Assembly: GCF_000340885.1 (NCBI RefSeq)
Contig: NC_020291.1
Location: 2,727,001-2,791,000, forward strand
Direction of reading: 5' to 3'
Source of the DNA: Clostridium saccharoperbutylacetonicum N1-4(HMT)
GTDB taxonomy: Bacteria > Bacillota > Clostridia > Clostridiales > Clostridiaceae
DNA: 64,000 bases
The notes below the pieces were generated by a model. The model searched no databases, had not been told where the DNA came from, and saw only the letters and a program-made list of their open reading frames with translations. Positions 17,635-26,968 of this stretch are shown piece after piece; the first letter of the stretch is position 1; the number at the start of each line of letters is the position of its first letter. The position numbers and the translations under genes were made by a program.

Positions 17635-18099
17635 TTAATATAATATTGATGCCAAAGCGAATAAAATTAATAATTGAATTACAGTACAAGCTACAAAAGA
17701 TCCTATCACTTTACCATTCTTTTTTTGAATTCCAAATTGAATATAAAGCATACTCCCCAAAATACCAACAAGAAGACTAAGTAATCCAGCAATCAAGTAT
17801 CCGCCTAATATACTTAAACCTACAAAGATCCATACCCATGAAGCTACATTACTAACTGGTTCATATGGTTTTTGGCTTCCAAGAAAAGTACCGTTTACAG
17901 CTAAATCAGCTTTGTTTCCTATTACTACTAATTTGCAGTCTGTATTACCAAAGGTAATACCATAATCAATTACATTAATAAACATGTTTGATGATTTTGC
18001 TTTATATTTTTCACCATCAACAATAATTTTTCTTGTAATTCCAGCCTTGTATTGAATTACATGTTTAACCCCATCAACATCAACTTCCCACTTTTTCAT
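17635..18099 (-). CDS. membrane protein with N-terminal beta domain (FAIM1-like pattern)
   Basis: 154 residues. The first ~85 residues look like a small beta-sandwich, KKWEVDVDGVKHVIQYKAG followed by KIIVDGEKY, the kind of sequence seen in bacterial FAIM1-like domains. Residues ~88-150 hold two hydrophobic stretches, SWVWIFVGLSILGGYLIAGL and GSFVACTVIQLLILFALASI. GGGAGGAAAAAA precedes the ATG. It forms a two-gene unit with the DUF4190 protein. Function unknown; domain resemblance is by eye only. Confidence 0.7.
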   Translation of the reverse strand: MKKWEVDVDGVKHVIQYKAGITRKIIVDGEKYKAKSSNMFINVIDYGITFGNTDCKLVVIGNKADLAVNGTFLGSQKPYEPVSNVASWVWIFVGLSILGGYLIAGLLSLLVGILGSMLYIQFGIQKKNGKVIGSFVACTVIQLLILFALASILY

Positions 18100-18216
18100 T
18101 TTTTTCCTCCCTAATAATTATATTTTCCAGTGAAATTATACCATGATATGATTATTTGTGCAAAAATCTTAGATAAAGTAAAATATATGTGTTTTTTTGA
18201 AAATATTCTAATTAAA

Positions 18217-18261
18217 TTTTGCAACTATTTTACATTTTATATGAAAATTATAGTATATAAT
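18217..18261 (+). promoter_or_regulatory. OmpR-type direct-repeat operator and promoter of the response-regulator gene
   Basis: TTTTGCAACTATTTTACA (18217-18234) consists of two 11-bp repeats starting TTTTGCA and TTTTACA. A TATAAT (18256-18261) lies 18 bases after the repeat block. The same motif, TTTTACAACTATTTTACA, occurs before the secreted-protein gene downstream of the kinase. The likely meaning is autoregulation by the encoded response regulator. Confidence 0.6.
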
Positions 18262-18322
18262 GGAAATATATCGTATAAATTAAAATTTACTAAAAGATGA
18301 TAGAGTATTAGGGGGAAGAATA

Positions 18323-18979
18323 TTGAAAATAAATATATTGATTGTAGAAGATGATGAGGCTATTTCTAATTTAATAAAAATAAATTTGAATATGGCTGGT
18401 TATGGAAGTAAGCAGATATTTGATGGAGTAGAAGCTTATAATTTATTAAAAGAGGAAGCTTTTGACTTAATACTTATGGATATTATGCTGCCAGGTATGG
18501 ATGGCTTTGAATTAATGGAGAAAATAAGAGAATTAAATACACCAGTGATATTTTTGACAGCCAAAAATGGACTGGCTGACAAGGTTACAGGTTTAAAATC
18601 AGGTGCAGAAGACTATATTGTAAAACCTTTTGAAACTGTTGAGTTATTAGCGAGGATTGAAGTGGTTTTGAGGAGATATTCTAAAAATAATGATTGCATA
18701 GAATTTAAAAATTTGAAAATATATGAAGATGAACGAATAGTAAAAAAAGCTGATGAGATAATTGAACTTACTCTTAAAGAATTTGAACTCATTCTAATGC
18801 TAGTAAAAAATAAAAATATAGCCTTATCTCGGGAATATTTATTAGAAAAAGTATGGGGATATGAATACATGGGTGAAACAAGGACAATAGATACCCATAT
18901 TCAAAAACTTAGAAAGAAATTAGAGATAACAGAATATATAAAAACTGTATATAAAATTGGATATAGATTAGAGGAGTAA
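18323..18979 (+). CDS. OmpR/PhoB family response regulator
   Basis: 218 residues. Receiver domain at 1-118 with acidic pocket Asp10/Asp11, phosphorylated Asp53 in LILMDIMLPG, Thr in FLTAKN and Lys in IVKPFE; winged-helix DNA-binding domain at ~125-215 with the ETRTIDTHIQKLRKKLE recognition segment. TTG start after AGGGGGAA. The kinase gene begins 5 bases after its stop, with a ribosome binding site inside the end of this gene, so the pair is translationally close. A direct repeat matching a two-turn OmpR-type site overlaps its own promoter, suggesting autoregulation. Confidence 0.93.
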   Translation: MKINILIVEDDEAISNLIKINLNMAGYGSKQIFDGVEAYNLLKEEAFDLILMDIMLPGMDGFELMEKIRELNTPVIFLTAKNGLADKVTGLKSGAEDYIVKPFETVELLARIEVVLRRYSKNNDCIEFKNLKIYEDERIVKKADEIIELTLKEFELILMLVKNKNIALSREYLLEKVWGYEYMGETRTIDTHIQKLRKKLEITEYIKTVYKIGYRLEE

Positions 18980-18984
18980 CAGAT

Positions 18985-20415
18985 ATGAAGTTATGGCAAA
19001 AAATATATCTTTTTTCCTTATTATTACTTATATTTACGTTGAATATTGCAGGATTTATATTAATTCAAAAGTTACATAATGATTTATTAGAAAAAGAAGT
19101 TGATAAATGTCTTGCAGAACAAAAGTTTATTGTTACAGAATTTAATATTAATTCTTTGGCTTTGCAAAAAGTATATTATTTAGATTCTTCTCCCGATATT
19201 AATATGTCAATAAGCGCTTTGATGGGAGAATACAAAAGTTTGATTAATCCTGAAGCTGATGAGCATGGGAGAGTAGAAATTTTAGATCAGAAAAATAAAA
19301 TATTGTATTCAGACTTAGAATTTCCTGTTTCAAAGGAAAAACAGGAATTAGAAGCCCTTTCAGAAGGAAAAACCAACTATATTATTCGTACATTGGAGGG
19401 AAAGCAATTTTTATATGTAAGTAGCTTGGTTGAAGTATATAATACTCCATTAAAAATACTCTACTCTAAAAATATTTCTAACATATATAAAGAAAAAATG
19501 AATCAATATGTACTATTTATGAAATTGGATCTTCTTATTTGTACTATTTTTGCTGTTTTTATGTATTTTATAAGTAGATTAATAACAAAACCAATAAATA
19601 CATTAATAGCATCAACTCAAAAAATATCGTCAGGAAAATACTCTGAAAGGGTAAAGCTTAAATCAAAAGATGAATTTAATATGCTTTCAAATAATTTTAA
19701 TTTGATGGCACAGACAATAGAAGATAAAATAAATGAATTAGAAATATCTAATATTGAAAAAGAAACTTTTATAAATAATTTAACTCATGAACTTAAGACG
19801 CCATTAACTTCTATAATTGGATATGCAAATTTAATTAGAACCTCAAAATATGATGAAGAATTATTTTTTGAAGCAGCAGATTATATTTATAAGGAAGGAA
19901 AAAGACTTGAAAAGATGGCTTTTAAGATGATGGATTTAATATATGCAAAAACTCAGGAAATTGAGCTATTGCCTGAAAAAATAATGCCAATAATAAAAGA
20001 AGTAGAAAAATCTTTTCAAGTTAAACTTGAGGAGAAAAATATTGAATTAATTATTAAAGGGGAAGATTGCATATTTGATATGGACAAGGACTTAATTAAG
20101 ATGACACTATGCAATTTGATTGAAAATGCAATTAAAGCTTCTGAAAGTAACTCTAAAATATATTTAAAAGTATCAGTTTTAGAAAATAAGACTTATATCT
20201 CTATATCTGATTTTGGTTCAGGAATGGCTAAAGAACATTTAGATAAAATATGGCAGCCATTTTATGTTGTTGACAAGGCAAGAAGTAGAAAAAGTAATGG
20301 AGCAGGGATAGGACTTTCTATTTGTAAGAAGATAGTGGAAGTTCACAATGCAGATATTGAAATTAATAGTGAATTAGGAAAAGGGACAGAGGTAAGTTTA
20401 ATTTTTAATAACTAA
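18985..20415 (+). CDS. sensor histidine kinase
   Basis: 476 residues. Two membrane helices (~8-28 and ~172-192) enclose an extracytoplasmic sensor domain of ~140 residues that I do not recognise. Then HAMP (~195-250), HisKA with phosphorylated His268 in NLTHELKTPL, and a HATPase domain with N box NLIENAIKA, G1 SDFGSGMA and G2 GAGIGLSICKKIV. It partners the response regulator just upstream. The secreted protein encoded next, which has the same operator, may be its main target or part of the stimulus. Confidence 0.93.
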   Translation: MKLWQKIYLFSLLLLIFTLNIAGFILIQKLHNDLLEKEVDKCLAEQKFIVTEFNINSLALQKVYYLDSSPDINMSISALMGEYKSLINPEADEHGRVEILDQKNKILYSDLEFPVSKEKQELEALSEGKTNYIIRTLEGKQFLYVSSLVEVYNTPLKILYSKNISNIYKEKMNQYVLFMKLDLLICTIFAVFMYFISRLITKPINTLIASTQKISSGKYSERVKLKSKDEFNMLSNNFNLMAQTIEDKINELEISNIEKETFINNLTHELKTPLTSIIGYANLIRTSKYDEELFFEAADYIYKEGKRLEKMAFKMMDLIYAKTQEIELLPEKIMPIIKEVEKSFQVKLEEKNIELIIKGEDCIFDMDKDLIKMTLCNLIENAIKASESNSKIYLKVSVLENKTYISISDFGSGMAKEHLDKIWQPFYVVDKARSRKSNGAGIGLSICKKIVEVHNADIEINSELGKGTEVSLIFNN

Positions 20416-20441
20416 AATAAATAATTTATTCAAAGGGTGAG

Positions 20442-20496
20442 TTTTACAACTATTTTACAATTGAAATAAACTTCTGAGACATTTAAATTTTATAAT
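20442..20496 (+). promoter_or_regulatory. second OmpR-type direct-repeat operator
   Basis: TTTTACAACTATTTTACA (20442-20459) differs at one position from the site before the response-regulator gene. A TATAAT-like hexamer starts at 20491, about 28 bases after the repeat block, roughly one helical turn further than at the first site. Confidence 0.55.
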
Positions 20497-20554
20497 TAAA
20501 GAGTGATAAGTACTTATTCACAAATGAATATTTTAAATATGTGGAGGAATCATT

Positions 20555-21367
20555 ATGTTTTCAAAAAAAATAATTGCAGCTTTAGCAGTTGTAGGAGTAA
20601 CAGCATCTGCTAGTGCTCTAATTGGTCAAGTTAATATTAAAGGAGCTTTTGCTGATACAGTGAAACAAAATGTTGTTTATACTAAAGAGGATACTTCAAA
20701 GGATCAACAAGATGATGGTACTGGTAAAGTAACTGGTGCAGAAAAGGAAGCTTATAAACAGAAATCTTTAGAAATTTTAAAAGATTATTTTAACATAACA
20801 TTTGAAGAAAATGATAATTTTAAGTTCAGCGCAGGTATATTAAATGAAAAGACTTTGGATGCAATAAAGATTCAAGAAAAAAAATGGATACAGGAAATGT
20901 ATGATAAAAAGGAAATTTCAAAAGAAGAATGTGATAAGAGATTAGCCTTCGCTGAAGAAAATGATAATGGACTTAAAGAGAGGGTACAAAAAATAAAACA
21001 TGGAATGGTTCAAACTGGTTGGATTGATGATAATAAAAGTTATTTTTTTGATTTTAATGAAAATACTAAGGAAATTGATACTGTAATGGTTAGTGAAGGA
21101 TATATGGATAAATCTAAGACTAAGCTAACAATTAGCCAAGATCAATTAAAGAGTACAGCTGAAGATTTCATTAAACAACATAAATTAGGAAATATAGAAA
21201 AGCCTAAGTGCTTGATTGCTCAAAAATATCATGTTTTTTATGTAGATGAAAATGATTCATCTAAAAAAGTTGAGGTTTTCGTTAGTCCATTCACAGGCAA
21301 AGTTGATGGTTTTTCAGTAGGGACATATGCAGATTATGAGTATGAAAGAGCAACAAATGAAAAATAG
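20555..21367 (+). CDS. secreted protein under probable two-component control
   Basis: 270 residues. A signal peptide (about residues 1-33, ending GAFA) and a charged, mostly helical body. The C-terminal ~90 residues (LTISQDQLKSTAEDFIKQH, then VEVFVSPFTGKVDGF) resemble PepSY-like folds, which often inhibit proteases or act as regulators outside the cell; this resemblance is tentative. GGAGG precedes the ATG. The operator shared with the upstream two-component genes suggests its transcription depends on that system. I do not recognise a closer family. Confidence 0.75.
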   Translation: MFSKKIIAALAVVGVTASASALIGQVNIKGAFADTVKQNVVYTKEDTSKDQQDDGTGKVTGAEKEAYKQKSLEILKDYFNITFEENDNFKFSAGILNEKTLDAIKIQEKKWIQEMYDKKEISKEECDKRLAFAEENDNGLKERVQKIKHGMVQTGWIDDNKSYFFDFNENTKEIDTVMVSEGYMDKSKTKLTISQDQLKSTAEDFIKQHKLGNIEKPKCLIAQKYHVFYVDENDSSKKVEVFVSPFTGKVDGFSVGTYADYEYERATNEK

Positions 21368-21410
21368 AAAATTATATATAAAATAGCATGTAATATTTTT
21401 GATTTAAAAT

Positions 21411-21440
21411 TCAGTAGAAACTTTTGGGGTTTCTGCTGGA
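21411..21440 (+). terminator. terminator after secreted-protein gene
   Basis: CAGTAGAAAC pairs with GTTTCTGCTG (one wobble), followed by a T-rich stretch. Confidence 0.75.
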
Positions 21441-21456
21441 TTTGTTTTATATTATA

Positions 21457-21764
21457 GATATCCAAAGCGAAAATTAGACTTATGCAACAATTACCGAAAT
21501 CAGATACATTTATCTTCCACAGGACTAGTGAAATTTTCGCTGGAAGGTTCTAAGTGGAAGGTTGCACCCATTTCTGCATGTTCCTAAAGTAAATTTATGA
21601 CAAGCAGAAAATGAAACAACCTTCCACTAATAACCATCATCAGCTCAATTTCACATGCCTGCTTCCAGAAAAATGTATGTAATTTCTAGTGTAGTGTTAA
21701 GATTATAATTTCTCGATAATGCATACATATTCCATTTATAAGTTTGAGTATTAATTTGGATATC
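21457..21764 (-). repeat. long-hairpin repeat element, copy B (complete)
   Basis: 308 bp bounded by GATATCCAAA and TTTGGATATC and flanked by TATA on both sides. The two halves are imperfect inverted repeats over their whole length: ATACATTTATCT on the left matches ATACATTTTTCT read from the right, and the centre has AGTGGAAGGTTG against CAACCTTCCACT. It is in the opposite orientation to copies A and D. Confidence 0.9.
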
Positions 21765-21880
21765 TATAAGGTTTTAAATATATCAATGTAAATCAATTAC
21801 ATTTTATGATATATTAATAAATATATGATATCTTTACTATAATTAAAATTTGTATATTACATAAAGGGAGGAAAGTTGTT

Positions 21881-24800
21881 TTGTGGAGTATTTTGGGAAT
21901 AAAAGAGACAAGAGATAAACTGGAGATAAAGGAAGCATATATGAGAAGGCTTCAAAAGATAAATCCAGAAGATGATGAAGAAGGTTTTAAAAGATTAAGG
22001 GCAGCTTATGAAGAAGCTCTGAAATTTGCTGATTATGATGAAAATTTAGAAGAGGAAGATACTACACCAATTGGGATTTGGGTTAAGAAAATTAGAGAAG
22101 TATATAATAATTTTTCTTTAAGAATTAGTGAGGATGCATGGAGAGAGCTATTAGAAGATGAGGTTTGCTTTGCCATTGATTCTAGAGAAGAGGCAAGTAA
22201 TAAATTACTTGAATTCCTAATGGATTATTTTTACGTACCTAAAAATATCTGGCTTTTGTTTGATGAATATTTTTCTTGGAGTGAAAAAATAGAAGAACTG
22301 TATAATGACTTTCATGAGAGTTTTGTTAACTATGTCAGTGATAGAATAAATCCTAATTATAGCGATAGTTTAAATTATTATTCATTTGAAGATATTGAGG
22401 ATAATAAAGACTATGATTCATGGATAGCTTTATTTTTTAAGATTCAAAGAGATCTGAATAGTAATGATCTTGAAGAAGTAAAAAAAGATTTCGAAAATAT
22501 TGAAGAATATCATATAAATCACCCTTCACTTGAATATTGGAAAGTGAGATATTATCTTATAAAAGAAGATTATGAACTTGCAAGAAAAAACGGGGAAGCT
22601 TTATTAAAGAAATGCCCTAATGAAACTTTTGCTCTTTACGGAATGGGGGAAGTTGAGTGGCAGAGTAAAAATTTTGATAAAGCAAAAGAATATTATAGTA
22701 AGTGTATTGAAATAAATCCTAATGATTATAATTCAAAAGTTGGACTAGCAGACTGCTTTTTAGAAACTGATAATTTAGATGAGGCTGAAAGGCTGTTTGA
22801 AGAAGCATTGGATGTTAACAGCTATGATGATTATGTTAGGGAAAGATTATATATTTTATATGATAAACGTATAGAAGAATTTGAAGCAAAATGTGCTGAA
22901 AATCCAGAAGATCTAAAAACTAAGCTTCAACTAGGCTGGTACTATTATAACAATGAAAAATATGATGAAATTATAAAGTTATGTGAGAGTTTTAAGCCAG
23001 ATGAAGATGATGAGAATCAATATTGTGATTTAAGCAGCAGAGCATATTTTTCTAAAAATAACTATGATAAAGCTTTAGAATATCTAGATAAATGGCAGGA
23101 AAATTTACTTGCAGAGGAAGATGAAAATGAATATAAGCAGCAAGAGTTAGAAATGGTTTATTATCAAAAGGGACGAATATTTTCTACTAAAGAAGAGTAT
23201 GAAAGTTCTCTAGACTTTTACAATAAAGTTTTAGAAATAAATGAAAATAAAATATCTGCATTAAATAATAAGGGGTTTGTTTTGAACAAACTTGGTAGAT
23301 TTGAAGAAAGTATTGCGGCTATTGATAAAGGCTTGGAAATAAACAACAATGATGTATTTCTTCATATGAATAGGGCCGAGGGTTTATTTAATTTAAATTA
23401 TTATAGAGAAGCTATGGATGAAGCTAATATAGCAATAAGCATTTATCAATACTACACTAAACCTTATTTAATCAAAATGAAAATATTTAACATTTATGAA
23501 GAATATGAAGAAATGCTTACAATTGCAGAAGAATTAGAAAAATATAATATAGCAAATGAGGAAACTAATCTTTATAAAATAAAAGCATTAAGCAATAGCA
23601 ATAAAAGTGAAGAAGCTGAAAAGTTAGCTATAGATATGTTAGAAAATGAAGAAAGTGATTTAGCCCATAAAATACTGTTTGAGCTGGCTATTATATACTA
23701 TGACAGAAGTTTATTTGATAAAGCATTAGAGTATATAAATGATGCCATTGAAAATTCAAATAATGAAGAGGAATATTTATATTTTAGAGCTTCAACTTAT
23801 AGATACTTAGGATCTTTTGGCTTTGCAATTAAAGATTATGAAACTCTTATAAATGCCAATAAAGAAAATCCAAGATATTATCCATTCTTAAAGAAGGGAC
23901 AAATTTTTGAGGAACTTAGAGAATATGAAAAAGCCTTGGAATGTTATAAGGAAGTCTTAGCATTAGATCCAGAAAATCGTACAATTAATAATTCTATAGG
24001 AGAAATGTATGATGCTCTTGATGATTATGATAATGCTTTAGATTACTATAACAAGCAAATTGAAATAGAAAGAGGTGCATATTACTATTTAAATAGAGGT
24101 CTCCTTTATGCTAGAAATGGTAAATTTGATGAAGCAGAGGACGATTATAGATGTGCAATTGAGCTAGAACCTGAAAATCCTTATGCTTATAATAGTCTTG
24201 GATATCTTTATGAAAGAAAAAATGAAGCTGATAAATCTATTCCATATTATAAAAAAGCAATAGAAGCAGATGTAGATAAAAGAGATTTAAGGTTCTATAG
24301 AAATATAATTGCTTGTTATAAAAAGTTAGATGAGAACGAACTAGCTTTAGAATATTACGATAAGGCAATTGAAGACTATAGTGATGACGATGAACTTTAT
24401 TATAGAAAAGCTAAACTGTTAAAGAAAATGAAATTATATAAGGAAGCTATTGAAACTTATTTAAAAGGAATTGAAGTTCATAAACAGCAAGAAGAAACTA
24501 AAATAAATATTTTAGAAGATTTTTATGATGAAATTAGCAGTGCATATAAATCAATGGAAGAATATGATAGGGCAATAGAATGGTCTAAAAAGGCATTGGA
24601 AATAAATCCTGATTCAAAATATGCGTATGAGAATATGGGAAGAATTTATGATGATCTAAAGGATTATGAAACAGCCATAAAATATTATAAACTTCAGGTT
24701 GGTGTTGATAAGGAAAAAGGTATTAATTATTTATTAATAGCTGCAGCCTATAAAGAACTTGGAAATAAAGAAAAAGCAAAATTAAATTATTTGACTGCAC

Positions 24801-25105
24801 TTTCCAAATTCCATAAGGTTGAAGAAAAAACACCTTTTGAGTATAGTAATATCGGAAGCTGTTACAATGGTTTAGAGAACACAAGTAAGGCTATAGAGTA
24901 TTTGGAAATGGCTATTAATTCAGAGCTGTGTGAACATTGTAACTTTAAAGAATGCTATGATGCTTATTATGTTTTTGGAGAACTTTACGAAAGAGAAAAA
25001 GAATATAAAGAAGCTTTGAAATATTATAAAAAAGCGTTAAATGTAAACAATGAGGATAAATCAACTTTAGAAGCGATCGAAAGAATCGAAAAATTATTAA
25101 AATAA
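21881..25105 (+). CDS. very large TPR protein with degenerate J-like N terminus (HscC co-chaperone candidate)
   Basis: 1074 residues. Residues 1-50 (WSILGIKETRDKLEIKEAYM ... FKRLRAAYEEAL) have the helix pattern of a J domain, but the HPD loop is replaced by NPED. The rest is dominated by about 20 TPR-like repeats (units such as AKEYYSKCIEINPNDYNSKV and AEDDYRCAIELEPENPYAYN). No signal peptide or membrane helix. TTG start after GGGAGG. Its stop is 18 bases before an HscC-type Hsp70 gene, the same pairing as E. coli DjlB/DjlC with HscC, so it probably delivers client proteins to that chaperone. Length is unusual for such partners. Confidence 0.88.
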   Translation: MWSILGIKETRDKLEIKEAYMRRLQKINPEDDEEGFKRLRAAYEEALKFADYDENLEEEDTTPIGIWVKKIREVYNNFSLRISEDAWRELLEDEVCFAIDSREEASNKLLEFLMDYFYVPKNIWLLFDEYFSWSEKIEELYNDFHESFVNYVSDRINPNYSDSLNYYSFEDIEDNKDYDSWIALFFKIQRDLNSNDLEEVKKDFENIEEYHINHPSLEYWKVRYYLIKEDYELARKNGEALLKKCPNETFALYGMGEVEWQSKNFDKAKEYYSKCIEINPNDYNSKVGLADCFLETDNLDEAERLFEEALDVNSYDDYVRERLYILYDKRIEEFEAKCAENPEDLKTKLQLGWYYYNNEKYDEIIKLCESFKPDEDDENQYCDLSSRAYFSKNNYDKALEYLDKWQENLLAEEDENEYKQQELEMVYYQKGRIFSTKEEYESSLDFYNKVLEINENKISALNNKGFVLNKLGRFEESIAAIDKGLEINNNDVFLHMNRAEGLFNLNYYREAMDEANIAISIYQYYTKPYLIKMKIFNIYEEYEEMLTIAEELEKYNIANEETNLYKIKALSNSNKSEEAEKLAIDMLENEESDLAHKILFELAIIYYDRSLFDKALEYINDAIENSNNEEEYLYFRASTYRYLGSFGFAIKDYETLINANKENPRYYPFLKKGQIFEELREYEKALECYKEVLALDPENRTINNSIGEMYDALDDYDNALDYYNKQIEIERGAYYYLNRGLLYARNGKFDEAEDDYRCAIELEPENPYAYNSLGYLYERKNEADKSIPYYKKAIEADVDKRDLRFYRNIIACYKKLDENELALEYYDKAIEDYSDDDELYYRKAKLLKKMKLYKEAIETYLKGIEVHKQQEETKINILEDFYDEISSAYKSMEEYDRAIEWSKKALEINPDSKYAYENMGRIYDDLKDYETAIKYYKLQVGVDKEKGINYLLIAAAYKELGNKEKAKLNYLTALSKFHKVEEKTPFEYSNIGSCYNGLENTSKAIEYLEMAINSELCEHCNFKECYDAYYVFGELYEREKEYKEALKYYKKALNVNNEDKSTLEAIERIEKLLK

Positions 25106-25123
25106 GAATTTAAGGAGATATTT

Positions 25124-26824
25124 ATGATAATAGGAATTGACTTAGGAACAACAAACAGTTTGGTTTCTTATTTTTCAGAAAATGGTCCGGTAATTATACC
25201 AAATAGGCTAGGAGAAAATTTGACACCTTCAATTGTGAGTATTGATGAAGATGAACAAATATATGTTGGACAAGTTGCTAAAGAAAGAAAAATACTTTAC
25301 CCTGATTTTACTGCAGAAGTATTTAAAAGAAGTATGGGAACTCAGAAAAAATATAAATTAGGGAAAAAGGAATTTTTAGCAGAAGAATTATCTTCATTTG
25401 TTATTCGTTCATTAAAAGAAGAGGCAGAAGAGTTTTTAGGACAATCAATAACTGAAGCTGTAATAAGTGTTCCAGCATATTTTAATGATTCTCAACGTAA
25501 AGCAACGGTTAGAGCTGGTAAACTTGCAGGATTAAAAGTTGAAAGAATGATTAATGAGCCAACAGCAGCTGCTATAGCATATGGGTTGCACAATAAAAAA
25601 TCTAATACAAAATTTTTAGTTTTTGATTTAGGAGGAGGAACCTTTGATATTTCAGTATTGGAAGTCTATAAAAATATTATGGAAGTTAGGGCAGTAGCTG
25701 GAGATAATTTCTTAGGTGGGGAGGACTTTACTGATATTTTATTCAATATGTTTCTTAAAGAAAAGGAGCTTGATGAAAATTCATTAGATAGAAAAACTTT
25801 GGCACATGTAAGAAAACAAGCGGAACTATGCAAGTTAGGTTTTTCAAACGGAAAAGTTTCTTTAATGAAATGCAAAATTAATGATGAGTTAATAGAGTAT
25901 GAAGTAGCACTTGAGGATTATGAAAAATCTTGCCAGTTATTACTATCAAAAATAAGAAAACCTATAGAAAGAGCACTTGGAGATGCAGCAATAAAGGTTA
26001 AGGAAATTGAAGAGATTATTTTAGTTGGAGGTGCAACCAAGTTACCTATAGTTAGGAACTTTGTAGGTAAATTATTTGGTATGCTGCCTAATACTCATAT
26101 TAATCCAGATGAAGCAGTAGCCTTAGGAGCATCAACTCAAGGTGCAATGAAAGAAAGAAATGAAACAATAAGAGAAATAGTATTAACAGATGTATGTCCA
26201 TATACACTTGGAACTAATGTATCTGTTCAAAGACAAGGAAATTACTATGAATCAGGACATTTCTTTCCGATAATTGAAAGAAATACGGTGATTCCAGTAA
26301 GCAGAACTGAAAGACTCTATACAGTTTATGATAATCAATCTGAAATTAGAATAGAAGTTTTGCAAGGTGAAAGTAGATTGGCTAAGAATAATTTATATCT
26401 TGGGGAAATTGTAGTTCCAGTTCAAAGAAAGAAGGCAGGGGAAGAGGCTATAGATGTAACCTATACTTATGATATAAATTCTATATTAGAGGTTGAAGTA
26501 ACAGTAGTGTCTACAAAATTGAAAAAAAGAATTATAATTCAACAAGATGGAACTAATATGACAGAAGAAGAAATCGAAGAAAGGCTAGCAGAACTAAAGG
26601 AATTGAAAATTTTACCTAGGGATAGAGAAGAAAATAAATTGTTGTTATCTAGGGGAGAGAGATTGTATGAAGAGAGTTTTGGGGAAATAAGACAAGAAAT
26701 AGATGTATGCATGAGAAAATTTGAAGACATACTAGACAAGCAGGATAAGATTCAAATTGAAGAAGCAGCTGGAGAACTAAAAGCTTTCTTTGACGAAATT
26801 GAAAGTATAGATTTGCTTTGGTAG
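25124..26824 (+). CDS. hscC: HscC-type short Hsp70 chaperone
   Basis: 566 residues, shorter than DnaK (~610) because the C-terminal lid is reduced. ATPase motifs: GIDLGTTNS (4-12), VISVPAYFNDSQRKA, NEPTAAAIAYG, FDLGGGTFDIS and ILVGGATKLP. The substrate-binding region follows with VLQGES. The ATG has TAAGGAG 8 bases upstream and the gene lies directly behind the J-like TPR gene, so both are probably made together. No grpE or dnaJ is nearby, as expected for HscC, which does not need GrpE in E. coli. Client proteins unknown. Confidence 0.9.
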   Translation: MIIGIDLGTTNSLVSYFSENGPVIIPNRLGENLTPSIVSIDEDEQIYVGQVAKERKILYPDFTAEVFKRSMGTQKKYKLGKKEFLAEELSSFVIRSLKEEAEEFLGQSITEAVISVPAYFNDSQRKATVRAGKLAGLKVERMINEPTAAAIAYGLHNKKSNTKFLVFDLGGGTFDISVLEVYKNIMEVRAVAGDNFLGGEDFTDILFNMFLKEKELDENSLDRKTLAHVRKQAELCKLGFSNGKVSLMKCKINDELIEYEVALEDYEKSCQLLLSKIRKPIERALGDAAIKVKEIEEIILVGGATKLPIVRNFVGKLFGMLPNTHINPDEAVALGASTQGAMKERNETIREIVLTDVCPYTLGTNVSVQRQGNYYESGHFFPIIERNTVIPVSRTERLYTVYDNQSEIRIEVLQGESRLAKNNLYLGEIVVPVQRKKAGEEAIDVTYTYDINSILEVEVTVVSTKLKKRIIIQQDGTNMTEEEIEERLAELKELKILPRDREENKLLLSRGERLYEESFGEIRQEIDVCMRKFEDILDKQDKIQIEEAAGELKAFFDEIESIDLLW

Positions 26825-26868
26825 CTGAAATGTTATTTAAGTTAAAATGGTAGATAAAAAGTTCTAAA

Positions 26869-26916
26869 TAAAATAGTTTAAAACATACTATATGTATTGT
26901 TTTGAACTATTTTATT
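26869..26916. terminator. bidirectional terminator after hscC
   Basis: AAAATAGTTTAAAAC pairs with GTTTTGAACTATTTT, then T-rich sequence; lies between converging genes. Confidence 0.85.
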
Positions 26917-26968
26917 TTATGATATTAATACTATTGTTATAAAGCTATTATTGTGGTTTGATATATGA

